A DNA stretch of 20,404 nt, from NCBI GenBank assembly GCA_903932695.1, contig CAIZGZ010000019.1:1-20404 (forward strand), given 5' to 3'. The translations under genes and the position numbers were made by a program. This document shows positions 13,596 through 20,404 of this stretch, piece after piece. Source of the DNA: an uncultured Actinomycetes bacterium (GTDB taxonomy: Bacteria; Actinomycetota; Actinomycetes; Nanopelagicales; Nanopelagicaceae). Position 1 is the stretch's first letter; each line of letters begins with the position of its first letter. Under the pieces are notes generated by a model that had not been told where the DNA came from, ran no database searches, and worked only from the letters and a program-made list of their open reading frames with translations.

Positions 13596-15818
13596 ATGTC
13601 TTTAATCTCGCTCGTCGATGACCTCAACCCGCAACAACGCGAAGCGGTCATCCATGCCGGCACCCCACTTTTGGTGGTGGCGGGCGCGGGGTCGGGTAAG
13701 ACCAGAGTTCTGACTCGCCGAATCGCTTATCTGTTGGCTGATCGAGGCGTCGCTCCTTACGAAGTACTTGCAATTACCTTTACCAACAAAGCTGCGGCCG
13801 AGATGAAAGAGCGCGTCTCCGAGCTTGTGGGGGAGCGAGCAAAGTCGATGTGGGTCTCTACCTTCCACTCGGCATGTGTCCGAATTTTGCGTCAAGAGGC
13901 AGCTCGACTTGGCTACTCCAACTCCTTCACGATTTATGATTCAAGTGACAGCGTTCGACTTCTTACGGTCATTATTCGAGAGCTCAATTTGGATGCCAAA
14001 CAGTATGTACCGCGAGCGGTCGCCGGATTAATTTCAGCGGCAAAGAATGAGTTGATCGGACCTGCACATTACTTGCAGAACACCACTAATCACTTCGAGC
14101 AGACCGTGGCCGAGATTTATTCGCTCTATCAAAAACGACTTGGCGCCTCTAATGCGATGGATTTTGATGACTTGATTGGCAAGACGGTTGAGCTGCTGCA
14201 ACGCTTCCCAGAAGCGCGCGCACGATACCGCTCCAGATTTCGCCATATCTTGGTTGATGAGTATCAAGATACAAATCATGCCCAATACATCCTGATCCGT
14301 GAGCTGGTCGGCCATCTGGATGAAGGTTTCCCGATTGCAGAACTCTGCGTGGTGGGAGATGCCGATCAGTCGATCTACGCTTTTCGAGGCGCAAATATTC
14401 GCAATATTCTCCAATTCGAGGAGGACTATCCCAACGCTCGCACCGTGATGCTGGAGCAGAACTATCGATCAACCCAGAATATTCTGACCGCCGCAAATGC
14501 TGTCATCGCCAACAATGAAGATCGGCGCGAGAAGAACTTGTGGTCACAAGAAGGTAAGGGCGAGATCATCGTGGGTTATGTCGCCGAGAGCGATCATGAC
14601 GAAGCTGACTTTGTGGTCGGGGAAATCCGTCGACTTCGGGACGAGGGAATATCGCAACCAGGCGATACCGCAATCTTCTATCGCACCAATGCCCAATCAC
14701 GTACCTTTGAAGAGACATTCTTACGTTCGGCAATTCCATATAAAGTTGTTGGCGGTGTTCGATTCTACGAACGCAAAGAAGTGAAAGATCTCCTTGGTTA
14801 TCTACGGGTATTAGTTAATCCTGAAGATGAAGTCTCACTGCGTCGTATCATCAATACTCCTAAGCGCGGAATCGGAGATCGTGCGATCGATGTGATCGAT
14901 CTTCATGCCCGCAATATGGGTATCTCGTTCTGGCAATCGCTCAATGATGCCGCCTTCGCCGCTGATATCCCAAGCCGCTCGCTTTCGGCGATCAACGATT
15001 TTGTCCATCTGATTGGTTCGCTGCGAACTTTGGTTGAGGCGAATACTCGTCCTTCAGTGATTGCCCAAGCAGTCTTAGAGCAAAGTGGGTTACTCGCAGA
15101 GCTGACTCGAAGCATCGACCCACAAGATGAAGGCCGCGTTGAGAACTTGCAAGAGTTGGTAGCGGTCGCAACCGAGTACGAAGAAGGCGAAGTCGAAGAT
15201 GGAGAGGAGATCTCACTCTCTGGTTTCCTGGAAGATGTCTCGCTCGTCGCCGACTCCGATCAGATTCCAGATGGCCAAGACCACGGTGGAGTAGTCACGA
15301 TGATGACCCTGCATACAGCTAAGGGCTTGGAGTTTCCCACCGTCTTTCTTACCGGAATGGAAGAGGGAATATTTCCGCACTCTCGGACGCTTGGCGATAA
15401 ATCTGAGATTCAAGAAGAGCGACGACTTGCTTATGTCGGTCTGACGCGAGCTCGCAAACGCCTCTATCTCTCGCGAAGCGAGTACCGCTCCTCGTGGGGT
15501 TCACCTACCTACAATCCGCCATCCCGCTTTCTCGCCGAGATTCCAGATGACGTCATCTCGTGGAATGAACGAACTCGCTCACTTGCCCCCAATCTGGGAG
15601 TAACTCGCTCGTTTGGCCCACCTCCGAAGGCAACGGGTAAGCGGGAGAACACCACGATGGTCTTGGCGATCGGCGACCGTGTGTCCCATGACACATTCGG
15701 GCTGGGCAAGGTCATCGCGGTCAACGGAAGCGGTGACCGTGCCGAAGCCACCATCGACTTTGGCAGCACGGGCGAGAAGCGCCTCCTGCTTCGCTACGCC
15801 CCGGTTGAAAAGCTCTAG
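13596..15818 (+). CDS. pcrA: ATP-dependent DNA helicase PcrA/UvrD (superfamily 1)
   Basis: This 3'-5' helicase acts in nucleotide excision repair and in clearing recombination or transcription blocks. With the ATG at 13596 the protein has 740 residues, normal for PcrA/UvrD1. The frame stays open far upstream, through the opposing PIG-L gene, but the family N-terminus L-N-P-Q-Q-R-E-A-V (Q motif) begins only about ten residues after this ATG. Walker A is A-G-A-G-S-G-K-T (29-36). L-V-D-E-Y-Q-D-T-N is Walker B, and V-V-G-D-A-D-Q-S-I-Y-A-F-R-G-A is motif III. T-L-H-T-A-K-G-L-E-F and A-Y-V-G-L-T-R-A are the C-terminal helicase motifs. The last 50 residues (H-D-T-F-G-L-G-K-V-I-A-V) resemble the PcrA tail that binds RNA polymerase. 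sucC follows in the same order as mycobacterial uvrD1-sucC. Confidence 0.97.
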   Translation: MSLISLVDDLNPQQREAVIHAGTPLLVVAGAGSGKTRVLTRRIAYLLADRGVAPYEVLAITFTNKAAAEMKERVSELVGERAKSMWVSTFHSACVRILRQEAARLGYSNSFTIYDSSDSVRLLTVIIRELNLDAKQYVPRAVAGLISAAKNELIGPAHYLQNTTNHFEQTVAEIYSLYQKRLGASNAMDFDDLIGKTVELLQRFPEARARYRSRFRHILVDEYQDTNHAQYILIRELVGHLDEGFPIAELCVVGDADQSIYAFRGANIRNILQFEEDYPNARTVMLEQNYRSTQNILTAANAVIANNEDRREKNLWSQEGKGEIIVGYVAESDHDEADFVVGEIRRLRDEGISQPGDTAIFYRTNAQSRTFEETFLRSAIPYKVVGGVRFYERKEVKDLLGYLRVLVNPEDEVSLRRIINTPKRGIGDRAIDVIDLHARNMGISFWQSLNDAAFAADIPSRSLSAINDFVHLIGSLRTLVEANTRPSVIAQAVLEQSGLLAELTRSIDPQDEGRVENLQELVAVATEYEEGEVEDGEEISLSGFLEDVSLVADSDQIPDGQDHGGVVTMMTLHTAKGLEFPTVFLTGMEEGIFPHSRTLGDKSEIQEERRLAYVGLTRARKRLYLSRSEYRSSWGSPTYNPPSRFLAEIPDDVISWNERTRSLAPNLGVTRSFGPPPKATGKRENTTMVLAIGDRVSHDTFGLGKVIAVNGSGDRAEATIDFGSTGEKRLLLRYAPVEKL

Positions 15819-15924
15819 CCGCAGGGCGATCTGCCGGGCCTTCGCGCCTTAGTAGGATTCACCTCATCAAGGCCAGGGATCTCACCTGGGTCACGACTGT
15901 AACTATCGTCAGAATGGGGAACAC
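15819..15924 (+). promoter_or_regulatory. pcrA-sucC intergenic region with a possible sucC promoter
   Basis: This 106-bp gap holds TATCGT at 15904-15909 as a possible -10 element, and a Shine-Dalgarno GGGGA 5 nt before the sucC GTG. A weak bulged hairpin (15819-15837) follows the pcrA stop. No convincing -35 element was found. The promoter assignment is tentative. Confidence 0.3.
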
Positions 15925-17085
15925 GTGGATCTCTTTGAGTATCAAGCTCGGGATCTCTTTGAAGCACATAACATTCCAGTTCTCGCAGGCGCAGTAGCAA
16001 CTACTGCTGAAGAGGCCGAGCGCGCAGCTGAGAGTATGGGCGGCAAAGTTGTCGTTAAGGCACAAGTAAAAGTTGGCGGACGCGGTAAAGCCGGTGGCGT
16101 GAAGCTCGCCGAAGATAGCGCTGATGCAAAGGTGAAAGCCTCCGCAATTCTTGGCATGGATATCAAAGGTCACACTGTTCATAAAGTGATGATCGCTCAG
16201 GCGGCACCAATCGCCGAGGAGTATTACATGGCGATTTTGCTCGACCGAGCCAATCGTAATTTTTTGGTGATGGCATCAGTCGCAGGTGGCATGGAAATTG
16301 AAGAAGTTGCACACACTTCTCCAGAGAAACTTGCTCGTGTTGGTATTGATCCCAATGTTGGTATTAGTCGTGAAAAGGCGCTGGAGATTGTTGCAGCAGG
16401 CCAATTCCCATCCGATATCGCCGACAGTGTTGCAGATGTGCTCCTTAAGTTGTGGGCCGCATTTGTTGCCGAAGATGCAACTCTCATGGAGATTAATCCA
16501 CTCGTAAAGACCGTGGATGGCCGGATCATCGCCCTTGACGGTAAGGTGACTTTGGATGACAACGCCGAATTTCGCCATCCATCACACGAAGCGTTGATCG
16601 ACCACGCTGCTGCAAACCCACTCGAAGCTGCGGCTAAAGAGAAGGGCTTGAATTACGTCAAGCTCGAAGGTGAGGTCGGCATTATCGGAAACGGCGCAGG
16701 GCTCGTGATGAGCACGCTCGATGTCGTCGCTTACGCCGGAGAGAAATATGGCGTCAAGCCGGCAAACTTCCTCGATATTGGTGGCGGTGCATCTGCTCAA
16801 GTGATGGCCGATGGTCTTTCCATCATCTTGGGAGATCCAGAAGTTCGCTCCGTCTTCGTCAATGTCTTTGGCGGAATTACTGCGTGTGATGCCGTAGCTA
16901 ATGGAATCGTCCAAGCCCTAGAAATTTTGGGGGCGAAGGCGACCAAGCCAATCGTCGTACGTCTGGATGGCAACAATGTCGTAGAGGGACGTCGCATTTT
17001 GGATGAGGCGGCTCACCCTCTGGTTCAACAACTCGACACGATGGATGGCGCAGCAGCTAAGGCTGCAGAATTGGCGGCAAAGTAA
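15925..17085 (+). CDS. sucC: Succinate-CoA ligase (ADP-forming) beta subunit
   Basis: SucC is the ATP-grasp subunit of succinyl-CoA synthetase, which converts succinyl-CoA to succinate with substrate-level phosphorylation in the TCA cycle. The 386-residue length is normal. The start M-D-L-F-E-Y-Q-A-R-D-L-F is the standard SucC N-terminus and fixes the GTG at 15925, preceded by GGGGA. The ATP-grasp region includes K-A-Q-V-K-V-G-G-R-G-K-A-G-G-V-K. L-M-E-I-N-P-L-V covers the Mg site. G-N-G-A-G-L-V-M and F-L-D-I-G-G-G-A-S lie in the C-terminal ligase domain. sucD follows with no intergenic base, so the subunits are coexpressed. Confidence 0.98.
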   Translation: MDLFEYQARDLFEAHNIPVLAGAVATTAEEAERAAESMGGKVVVKAQVKVGGRGKAGGVKLAEDSADAKVKASAILGMDIKGHTVHKVMIAQAAPIAEEYYMAILLDRANRNFLVMASVAGGMEIEEVAHTSPEKLARVGIDPNVGISREKALEIVAAGQFPSDIADSVADVLLKLWAAFVAEDATLMEINPLVKTVDGRIIALDGKVTLDDNAEFRHPSHEALIDHAAANPLEAAAKEKGLNYVKLEGEVGIIGNGAGLVMSTLDVVAYAGEKYGVKPANFLDIGGGASAQVMADGLSIILGDPEVRSVFVNVFGGITACDAVANGIVQALEILGAKATKPIVVRLDGNNVVEGRRILDEAAHPLVQQLDTMDGAAAKAAELAAK

Positions 17086-17970
17086 ATGGCTATCTTCATC
17101 AATAAGGATACAAAGCTCATTGTTCAGGGCATGACTGGCTCTGAAGGCATGAAGCACACCACTCGCATGCTCAAGTACGGCACCAATGTTGTGGGTGGAG
17201 TGACGCCAGGCAAAGGTGGACAAGTAGTTGAGATTGATGGCAGATCTCTCCCGGTATTTAATAGCGTTGCCGAAGCGGTAGCCGCTACTGGTGCAAATGC
17301 ATCGGTTGTCTTCGTACCACCCAAGTTTGCAAAGGCAGCTGTCATGGATGCCATCGATGCCGAGCTGCCGCTCTGCGTTGTGATCACCGAAGGAATCCCT
17401 GTACATGACTCTGCGGCCTTCTACGCGCACGCAGTCGCGAAGGGTAAGACTCGTCTGATCGGCCCTAACTGCCCAGGTTTGATCAGCCCCGGCCTTTCAA
17501 ACATCGGAATTATTCCGGGGGATATCACCGGCGCTGGTCGAATCGGCTTGGTCTCCAAGTCCGGAACTCTGACCTACCAGATGATGTACGAGCTTCGTGA
17601 TTTTGGATTTAGTACTGCAGTAGGAATTGGCGGCGATCCCATTATCGGAACAACGCATATCGACTGCCTCAAGGCTTTCCAGGATGATCCAGATACTGAT
17701 GCAATTGTCATGATCGGTGAGATTGGCGGCGATGCAGAAGAGCGTGCTGCGGCCTTTATTGCGGAGTACGTCACCAAGCCAGTAGTCGGTTATGTTGCAG
17801 GCTTTACTGCGCCAGAAGGTAAGACGATGGGCCACGCAGGTGCGATCGTCTCGGGTTCATCTGGAACTGCAGAAGCGAAGAAGGTTGCGCTCGAGGCTGC
17901 TGGGGTGAAGGTTGGTAAGACACCATCTGAGACCGCTGCGCTCATGCGCGAGATTCTCAAGGCTCGCTAG
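17086..17970 (+). CDS. sucD: Succinate-CoA ligase alpha subunit
   Basis: SucD binds CoA and carries the phosphohistidine of succinyl-CoA synthetase. The 294-residue protein has the N-terminal CoA-binding fold (V-Q-G-M-T-G-S-E-G) and S-V-V-F-V-P-P-K-F-A. L-I-G-P-N-C-P-G-L-I-S-P follows at mid-length, then G-E-I-G-G-D-A-E-E. The active-site G-H-A-G-A-I-V-S-G contains the phosphorylated histidine H250. The ATG directly follows the sucC TAA. All catalytic features are present. Confidence 0.98.
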   Translation: MAIFINKDTKLIVQGMTGSEGMKHTTRMLKYGTNVVGGVTPGKGGQVVEIDGRSLPVFNSVAEAVAATGANASVVFVPPKFAKAAVMDAIDAELPLCVVITEGIPVHDSAAFYAHAVAKGKTRLIGPNCPGLISPGLSNIGIIPGDITGAGRIGLVSKSGTLTYQMMYELRDFGFSTAVGIGGDPIIGTTHIDCLKAFQDDPDTDAIVMIGEIGGDAEERAAAFIAEYVTKPVVGYVAGFTAPEGKTMGHAGAIVSGSSGTAEAKKVALEAAGVKVGKTPSETAALMREILKAR

Positions 17971-18000
17971 GCTCACCGAGAGTAACGAGCAAAATTCTCA

Positions 18001-19122
18001 ATGGCTAAGCGCGCACTCGGAGTAACTTTTAGACAAGTACTCCGCAGTGTCGCGCTTACCTTATTTCCACTCGCATTCGTAGCGCTCTTTACCTGGGCAA
18101 CAGCCGGCAGTACTTCTGGAAATACCACCGATCCGATTCGAGCTGCGGGTTGGCTCTGGCTTGGCGCGCATTGCGCTCCCTTTCTCACCCACGTCCACGG
18201 CCTCAATGGCGCGCTCACGGTGATGCCACTTGCCGCAATTGCCTTTCCGCTCTGGGCAATCCGTCGGGGCTATTCGCGCGTGAGAGCTGCCGCCACTGGC
18301 GGATTTGAGACTCAACTGATCTTCTCACTCTGGTACGCACTCTTCGCAGAGCTGATTGCGCTAGCGTCGTATTCGGCGCAGGTCAGCGCAAATCTCTATC
18401 TTGCGCCTCTTTACGGCTTTCTTCTGGCGATGATTGGAAGTTCAAAAATTGCGCCGCGCGCGCTGCCGCATCTTAAATTCGCGCTGTATCTCCTGATGGT
18501 TCTGCTTGGAGTTGGAGCGCTGGTGGTAGCAGGTTCGCTGGTTGCGCACTTTACGATCGTGAAGAGTATTGGAATTGTGATTGTCCCTGGCATTGTTGGT
18601 GGATTGCTCTACACGATCTTGCAATTGCTCTATCTGCCTAATATCGCACTCGCAACTGTGGGCTATCTCAGCGGCGCGGGTTTTACCTTTGGCAGCCATA
18701 CCATCGTCTCACCAACACACTTCACTTTGCACGGCATCTCCGCGATTCCGGTATTGGGTGCGCTGCCGACCGGAAAGCATCCAGCCCTTCAATACGGAGC
18801 TGCAATCTGGCTAATCTTCTTTATGGTGATTGTTCTCTTCATCTCGCGCAGTGCACAAGGCTTAAGGCGGCGACAATCCGACTTCGTCATCTCCGCCCTA
18901 CTTTTCTTTGCGATCTTTGGACTCTTCTGTTTTCTCGGGAGCGGTGAATTGCTCACCTCGTCGTTGCGTCCGGTCGGCATCGCCTGGCTTAGAGAGCTTG
19001 AGATCACCTCACTGAGCGCCGTAGCTGCGCTGATACTGGGCATCTATCTGCCGGCGCTCGCTCAGAAGATCGCGAGAAATTTCACGGGAAAAATAGGTCG
19101 AAAGATGGTGCAACGTGGCTAA
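18001..19122 (+). CDS. DUF6350-type polytopic membrane protein
   Basis: The 373-residue protein has about nine or ten hydrophobic segments, the first at about residues 14-32 and others near 66-88, 103-130, 158-182, 188-220, 264-283, 297-316 and 338-355. It is therefore an integral membrane protein. I recognise it mainly by position: actinobacteria carry a conserved membrane protein of this kind between sucD and purN (the mycobacterial Rv0955 position), in the family named DUF6350. No catalytic or transport motif is evident, and no function should be assumed. The start ATG lacks a clear Shine-Dalgarno sequence or a leaderless -10 in the usual place, so the start is less certain. The stop overlaps the purN start by eight bases. 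Confidence 0.85.
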   Translation: MAKRALGVTFRQVLRSVALTLFPLAFVALFTWATAGSTSGNTTDPIRAAGWLWLGAHCAPFLTHVHGLNGALTVMPLAAIAFPLWAIRRGYSRVRAAATGGFETQLIFSLWYALFAELIALASYSAQVSANLYLAPLYGFLLAMIGSSKIAPRALPHLKFALYLLMVLLGVGALVVAGSLVAHFTIVKSIGIVIVPGIVGGLLYTILQLLYLPNIALATVGYLSGAGFTFGSHTIVSPTHFTLHGISAIPVLGALPTGKHPALQYGAAIWLIFFMVIVLFISRSAQGLRRRQSDFVISALLFFAIFGLFCFLGSGELLTSSLRPVGIAWLRELEITSLSAVAALILGIYLPALAQKIARNFTGKIGRKMVQRG

Positions 19123-19678
19123 GCGCATAGTGTTGATGGCATCTGGGACGGGCTCACTTGCTCGGACAATTTTAGCTGCGGTGAAGTCAGGGGAGTTAGA
19201 TCTTTCGGTTATTGGATTCATCTCCGATAAACATTCGCCCGCTCTTAAGGTGGCGGCGGATTTTGGAGTGCCAACGATTGTTCTGCCGGTTGGCAAAGAT
19301 CGCTCCGCATGGGACGCATCGCTCCTTGCGATTGCCTCAGAGCTCAACCCGGATCTGATTGTCAGTGTGGGTTTTATGCGCATCCTCGCGCCAGCGCTTG
19401 TCGAGAAATTTATTGTGATCAATACTCATCCATCCCTCCTGCCTAATTTCCCAGGTGCCCATGCGGTTCGAGATGCTCTGGCGGCGGGAGTCCAGGAGAC
19501 CGGGTGCACCGTGCACCGCGTCGATGCCGGCATGGATACCGGACCGGTCATCGCCAGCCGCTCGGTTGCAATCAAGCCGGGGGTCAGTGAATCCGACCTC
19601 CACGAAGAGATTAAGATTGTGGAACGGGCCCTCATCGTTGAGGTACTCAAGAGATATGCCACCGAGGGGATCCTGTGA
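19115..19678 (+). CDS. purN: Phosphoribosylglycinamide formyltransferase (GART)
   Basis: PurN transfers a formyl group from 10-formyltetrahydrofolate to glycinamide ribonucleotide, the third step of purine synthesis. The 187-residue length is normal. The N-terminal substrate-binding turn is S-G-T-G-S-L. The catalytic residues are N103 and H105 in I-N-T-H-P-S-L-L-P and the aspartate D141 in G-M-D-T-G-P-V-I. The start is GTG at 19115, inside the end of the upstream membrane protein gene, and gives V-K-R-like start residues typical of the family (A-K-R-I-V-L-M-A-S-G-T-G). The stop overlaps the purH start by four bases, so purN and purH are coupled. Confidence 0.97.
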   Translation: MAKRIVLMASGTGSLARTILAAVKSGELDLSVIGFISDKHSPALKVAADFGVPTIVLPVGKDRSAWDASLLAIASELNPDLIVSVGFMRILAPALVEKFIVINTHPSLLPNFPGAHAVRDALAAGVQETGCTVHRVDAGMDTGPVIASRSVAIKPGVSESDLHEEIKIVERALIVEVLKRYATEGIL

Positions 19679-20404
19679 GCACACGTAAACCAATTCGCCG
19701 CGCTCTGATAAGTGTCTACGATAAGAGTGGCCTGGTTGAACTTGGCCATGCGCTCACCGCTCAAGGCGTAGAGATTCTCTCAACTGGCTCCACTGCTAAG
19801 ACTCTTTCGGCCGCCGGTATTCCAGTGATCGCCGTCGAGGAGTACACCGGTTTCCCAGAGATGATGGGTGGGCGCGTAAAGACGTTGCACCCGCGAATCC
19901 ACGGTGGAATTTTGGCTGATCAAAATAACCCAGAGCATCTCGCTGCGATTGCATCGCACGATATCGCCCCATTTGATCTCATAGTTATTAATCTCTATCC
20001 CTTCACACAAACGATCGCATCTGGTGCCGCATATGCCGAATGCATCGAGCAGATCGATATCGGCGGGCCTTCGATGTTACGTGGAGCTGCCAAGAATCAT
20101 GGCTCGGTTGCGGTTGTCAGTTCACCGGCACAATACGAACTCGTCTACAGCGCACTCAATGCGGGCGGATTTACTCTCGAAGAACGTACGCGTCTTGCGA
20201 TGGAGACTTTTAGAACGACCGCAGAATATGACATTGCGATTGCTACCTGGATGGGGCAAGAGTTAGAGGTGAGTGAAGAATGGCGCGCATTCGCGTGGTC
20301 AGAGATTTCACCGCTTCGTTACGGTGAAAATCCACACCAAGCGGCGAGCGTGTATCGCACCACCACTTCGCCATCGATCGGCATCGCTCAGGCCGAACAG
20401 CTCC
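19675..20404 (+). CDS. purH: Bifunctional AICAR transformylase/IMP cyclohydrolase, 3'-truncated
   Basis: PurH catalyses the last two steps of IMP synthesis. The GTG at 19675 overlaps the purN TGA (GTGA) and opens a frame that continues without a stop to the end of the window, covering the first 243 residues of roughly 520. The protein begins S-T-R-K-P-I-R-R-A-L-I-S-V-Y-D-K-S-G-L, the usual IMP cyclohydrolase N-terminus. L-S-T-G-S-T-A-K-T-L and G-R-V-K-T-L-H-P-R-I-H-G-G-I-L follow, then I-D-I-G-G-P-S-M-L-R-G-A-A-K-N-H. L-R-Y-G-E-N-P-H-Q at 214-222 marks the start of the AICAR transformylase domain. Its product, IMP, is the substrate of the guaB product in this same window. Confidence 0.97.
   Translation, partial: MSTRKPIRRALISVYDKSGLVELGHALTAQGVEILSTGSTAKTLSAAGIPVIAVEEYTGFPEMMGGRVKTLHPRIHGGILADQNNPEHLAAIASHDIAPFDLIVINLYPFTQTIASGAAYAECIEQIDIGGPSMLRGAAKNHGSVAVVSSPAQYELVYSALNAGGFTLEERTRLAMETFRTTAEYDIAIATWMGQELEVSEEWRAFAWSEISPLRYGENPHQAASVYRTTTSPSIGIAQAEQL

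Noticed and set aside
15819..15837. A terminator hairpin after pcrA
   Set aside because: The stem is six pairs with a bulge and no T-tract, too weak to call.
15873..15889. Inverted repeat CCAGG-7 nt-CCTGG upstream of sucC
   Set aside because: Five-base arms are expected by chance and no related second copy was seen.
1..20404. CRISPR arrays, tRNA or rRNA genes, insertion sequences or prophage genes
   Set aside because: No repeat-spacer pattern, transposase or integrase motif, cloverleaf-like segment or terminal inverted repeats were found; the gene content is core metabolism.

Overview
The window is a stretch of chromosome from an actinobacterium (Actinomycetota). A WhiB-type iron-sulfur regulator, a GuaB3-type IMP dehydrogenase paralogue, a DUF6350 membrane protein just before purN, and a groEL1-type chaperonin with a histidine-rich tail all point there. 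So does the gene order: alr-tsaE-tsaB/rimI-tsaD-groES-groEL-whiB-guaB-guaB3-guaA, and uvrD/pcrA-sucC-sucD-DUF6350-purN-purH, both familiar from mycobacteria and relatives. GC content is only about half by eye, genes overlap or nearly touch, and several genes appear to be transcribed without a leader. That suggests a compact-genome, possibly free-living aquatic lineage; the lineage is inference.

Region 1 (1-3867, + strand) is a translationally coupled operon: the 3' part of acpS, then alr, tsaE, a tsaB-rimI fusion and tsaD. Each start codon overlaps the previous stop codon. It joins acyl-carrier-protein activation, D-alanine supply and tRNA t6A37 synthesis. Region 2 (3868-4907) holds an FTR1/EfeU-like iron permease on the - strand and a regulatory interval with a long palindrome over the permease promoter and a CIRCE operator for groES. 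Region 3 (4908-6932) is groES-groEL, closed by a perfect bidirectional terminator. Region 4 (6933-8360) is whiB on the - strand and a divergent MerR/cobalamin-domain regulator resembling the photoreceptor CarH, with overlapping divergent promoters.

Region 5 (8377-12834) is a guanine-nucleotide operon: a guaB that lacks both CBS domains, guaB3 with its catalytic Cys replaced, guaA, and an exported cyclophilin. Region 6 (12837-15818) has a PIG-L-family deacetylase on the - strand, divergent from the helicase gene pcrA/uvrD, with two -10 elements in a 33-bp gap. Region 7 (15925-20404) is sucC-sucD, a DUF6350 membrane protein, purN, and the 5' part of purH, which runs off the end.

No mobile element, CRISPR array, tRNA or rRNA was found, and there is no gene-free gap above 300 bp. 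I see mainly conserved core genes rather than a wholly new system. The points most worth checking are the CarH-like regulator with altered light-sensing residues, the CBS-less IMP dehydrogenase, the 28-bp palindrome over the iron-permease promoter, and a repeated leaderless promoter layout (a TANNNT hexamer exactly 6 nt before ATG) at four genes.
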